A stretch of DNA of 6,820 bases from Anaerolineae bacterium (GTDB taxonomy: Bacteria > Chloroflexota > Anaerolineae > B4-G1 > SLSP01), in contig JAFGNI010000434.1 of the NCBI GenBank assembly GCA_016927095.1, forward strand, positions 1 through 6,820, given 5' to 3'. Shown piece after piece: positions 6,019 through 6,820 of this stretch (position 1 is its first letter; every line of letters starts with the position of its first letter). Below the pieces are notes generated by a model. It was not told the origin of the DNA and searched no databases. It saw only the letters and a program-made list of their open reading frames with translations. A program made the translations under genes and the position numbers.

Positions 6019-6820
6019 CGCGTCGCTCCTTCCCCGGATTCTCTCTGGCGATCGTTGATGGCGAAGTAGACGTCCTCGAGCGTCGCCTCCTGGAGCTCTA
6101 CGCTGTAGATGGGTGTCTCCGTCCTAACGAGCGTGCGGATAAGCTCAGGTATGCTCTCTCTCGCCGGCAACCAGGCACCGACGCAATGTGTAGCCGGATC
6201 CCAGGTGAGCTGCCAACCGGCGTTGAGTCCCCATGGGCTTCCATCGTCATGACTGTGGGCAGTGTCCAGCAGTTGTGGATATTCTCCAACCTCGATTGTG
6301 AGATGTACACCCTTGTGCAGTTCTCGGGCCAGCCCATCCGGTGTCCCTATCGCCACCAACCTGCCGTTCTCCATCACGGCAACGCGGTCACACAGTTTCT
6401 GTGCCTCCGCCAGGTCGTGGGTGCAGAGAAAGATCGTTCGCCCCTCCTGATCGCTCAGTTGCATGATCAGGTCGTGCACATCACGCCGCGCGATAGGATC
6501 CAATCCAGCAGTGGGCTCGTCGAGAAAGAGCACAGTCGGCTGATGGATCAGAGTGCGTGCTAGGGCCAGGCGCTGGCGCATTCCCTTGCTGTAGGCCCCG
6601 ACCAACTCGTCTGCCCGCTCCCCGAGATCAAAGGTCTCCAGCAGGCCCTCGGCGCGTTGGCGTAGGTCCTGATCCTGCACCCCGTAGAGCTGACCGTAAA
6701 GCAACAGCGTTTCCCGCGCCGTCAACCGGTCATCCAGTGACGGTGTCTCAGTGAGGACGCCGGTCTGGCGACGCAGAGCGGGCCCCTCGATCAGCGGGTC
6801 CAGGCCTAGGACCTGAGCGC
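6015..6820 (-). CDS. ABC exporter ATP-binding subunit (5' end cut off by window)
   Basis: This is the ATPase partner of the permease encoded directly downstream. The frame is open to the window edge (first whole codon 6818-6816). Translated sequence before the TTG at 6725, including AQVLGLDPLIEGPALRRQTG, is typical of the segment between Walker A and the Q-loop, so 6725 is not the start and Walker A lies outside the window. Visible motifs: Q-loop Gln (6767-6765), C-loop YSKGM (6593-6579), Walker B VLFLDEP (6533-6513), D-loop GLDP just after it, and switch His in CTHDLAEA (6419-6417). YSKGM in place of LSGGQ is the common variant in ABC-2 exporter ATPases, not a defect. About 130 residues follow the switch and include LEDVYFAI near the end, similar in position to LEDVFVAL in the other ATPase of this window. 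The two ATPases are otherwise clearly different, so this is not a recent duplication. Confidence 0.93.
   Translation of the reverse strand, partial: AQVLGLDPLIEGPALRRQTGVLTETPSLDDRLTARETLLLYGQLYGVQDQDLRQRAEGLLETFDLGERADELVGAYSKGMRQRLALARTLIHQPTVLFLDEPTAGLDPIARRDVHDLIMQLSDQEGRTIFLCTHDLAEAQKLCDRVAVMENGRLVAIGTPDGLARELHKGVHLTIEVGEYPQLLDTAHSHDDGSPWGLNAGWQLTWDPATHCVGAWLPARESIPELIRTLVRTETPIYSVELQEATLEDVYFAINDRQRESGEGATR

Noticed and set aside
6579..6593. Apparent degenerate C-loop (YSKGM instead of LSGGQ) in the right-hand ATPase
   Set aside because: YSKGM is a common natural variant in ABC-2 exporter ATPases, so it does not indicate inactivation.
1..6820. CRISPR array, tRNA genes, prophage or toxin-antitoxin genes
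   Set aside because: No regularly spaced repeats, no tRNA-like cloverleaf with a TTC-type T-loop, and no such coding families were seen on either strand.

Overview
The window is GC-rich bacterial chromosomal DNA (about 60% G+C by eye), densely coding, with good Shine-Dalgarno sites and operon-style overlaps. The ClpB and cold-shock protein sequences look like those of a thermophilic or environmental lineage such as Chloroflexota. That placement rests on general resemblance only and is a weak inference. There is no 16S or other marker gene in the window.

Layout. (1) Bases 1-1501, plus strand: the 3' part of an ABC-type ATPase gene (Walker A lies upstream of the window), overlapping by 14 bases a six-helix ABC-2 type permease gene. 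Together they form one exporter. (2) Bases 1502-1692: a 191-base spacer holding the clpB ribosome-binding site, a possible promoter, a 14-bp imperfect hairpin, and a 9-base segment exactly complementary to the clpB Shine-Dalgarno region. (3) Bases 1693-4299, plus strand: a complete, canonical clpB disaggregase gene. (4) Bases 4300-4823: a 524-base gene-free stretch. It contains a hairpin after clpB, a 171-base element bounded by 19-bp perfect inverted repeats that are themselves palindromic, an extended -10 promoter, and a terminator-like hairpin with a six-T run lying inside the presumed leader of the next gene. (5) Bases 4824-5033, plus strand: a cold-shock domain protein gene with a GTG start, followed at 5133-5169 by a textbook intrinsic terminator. 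(6) Bases 5188-6820, minus strand: a second ABC-2 exporter. The ATPase gene, truncated by the window edge, is followed with an ATGA overlap by its permease gene, and it converges on the cold-shock gene.

How the genes relate. The protein-folding gene (clpB) and the RNA-chaperone gene (csp) are stress genes on the same strand, flanked by two unrelated-looking ABC-2 exporters. Nothing in the coding parts is a new system. ClpB and both transporters have the expected motifs. The unusual content is in the noncoding stretches: a possible structure hiding the clpB ribosome-binding site, a possible attenuator or small RNA ahead of csp, and a REP/MITE-like inverted-repeat element between them. All three are hypotheses from base pairing judged by eye; no folding program or database search was run.
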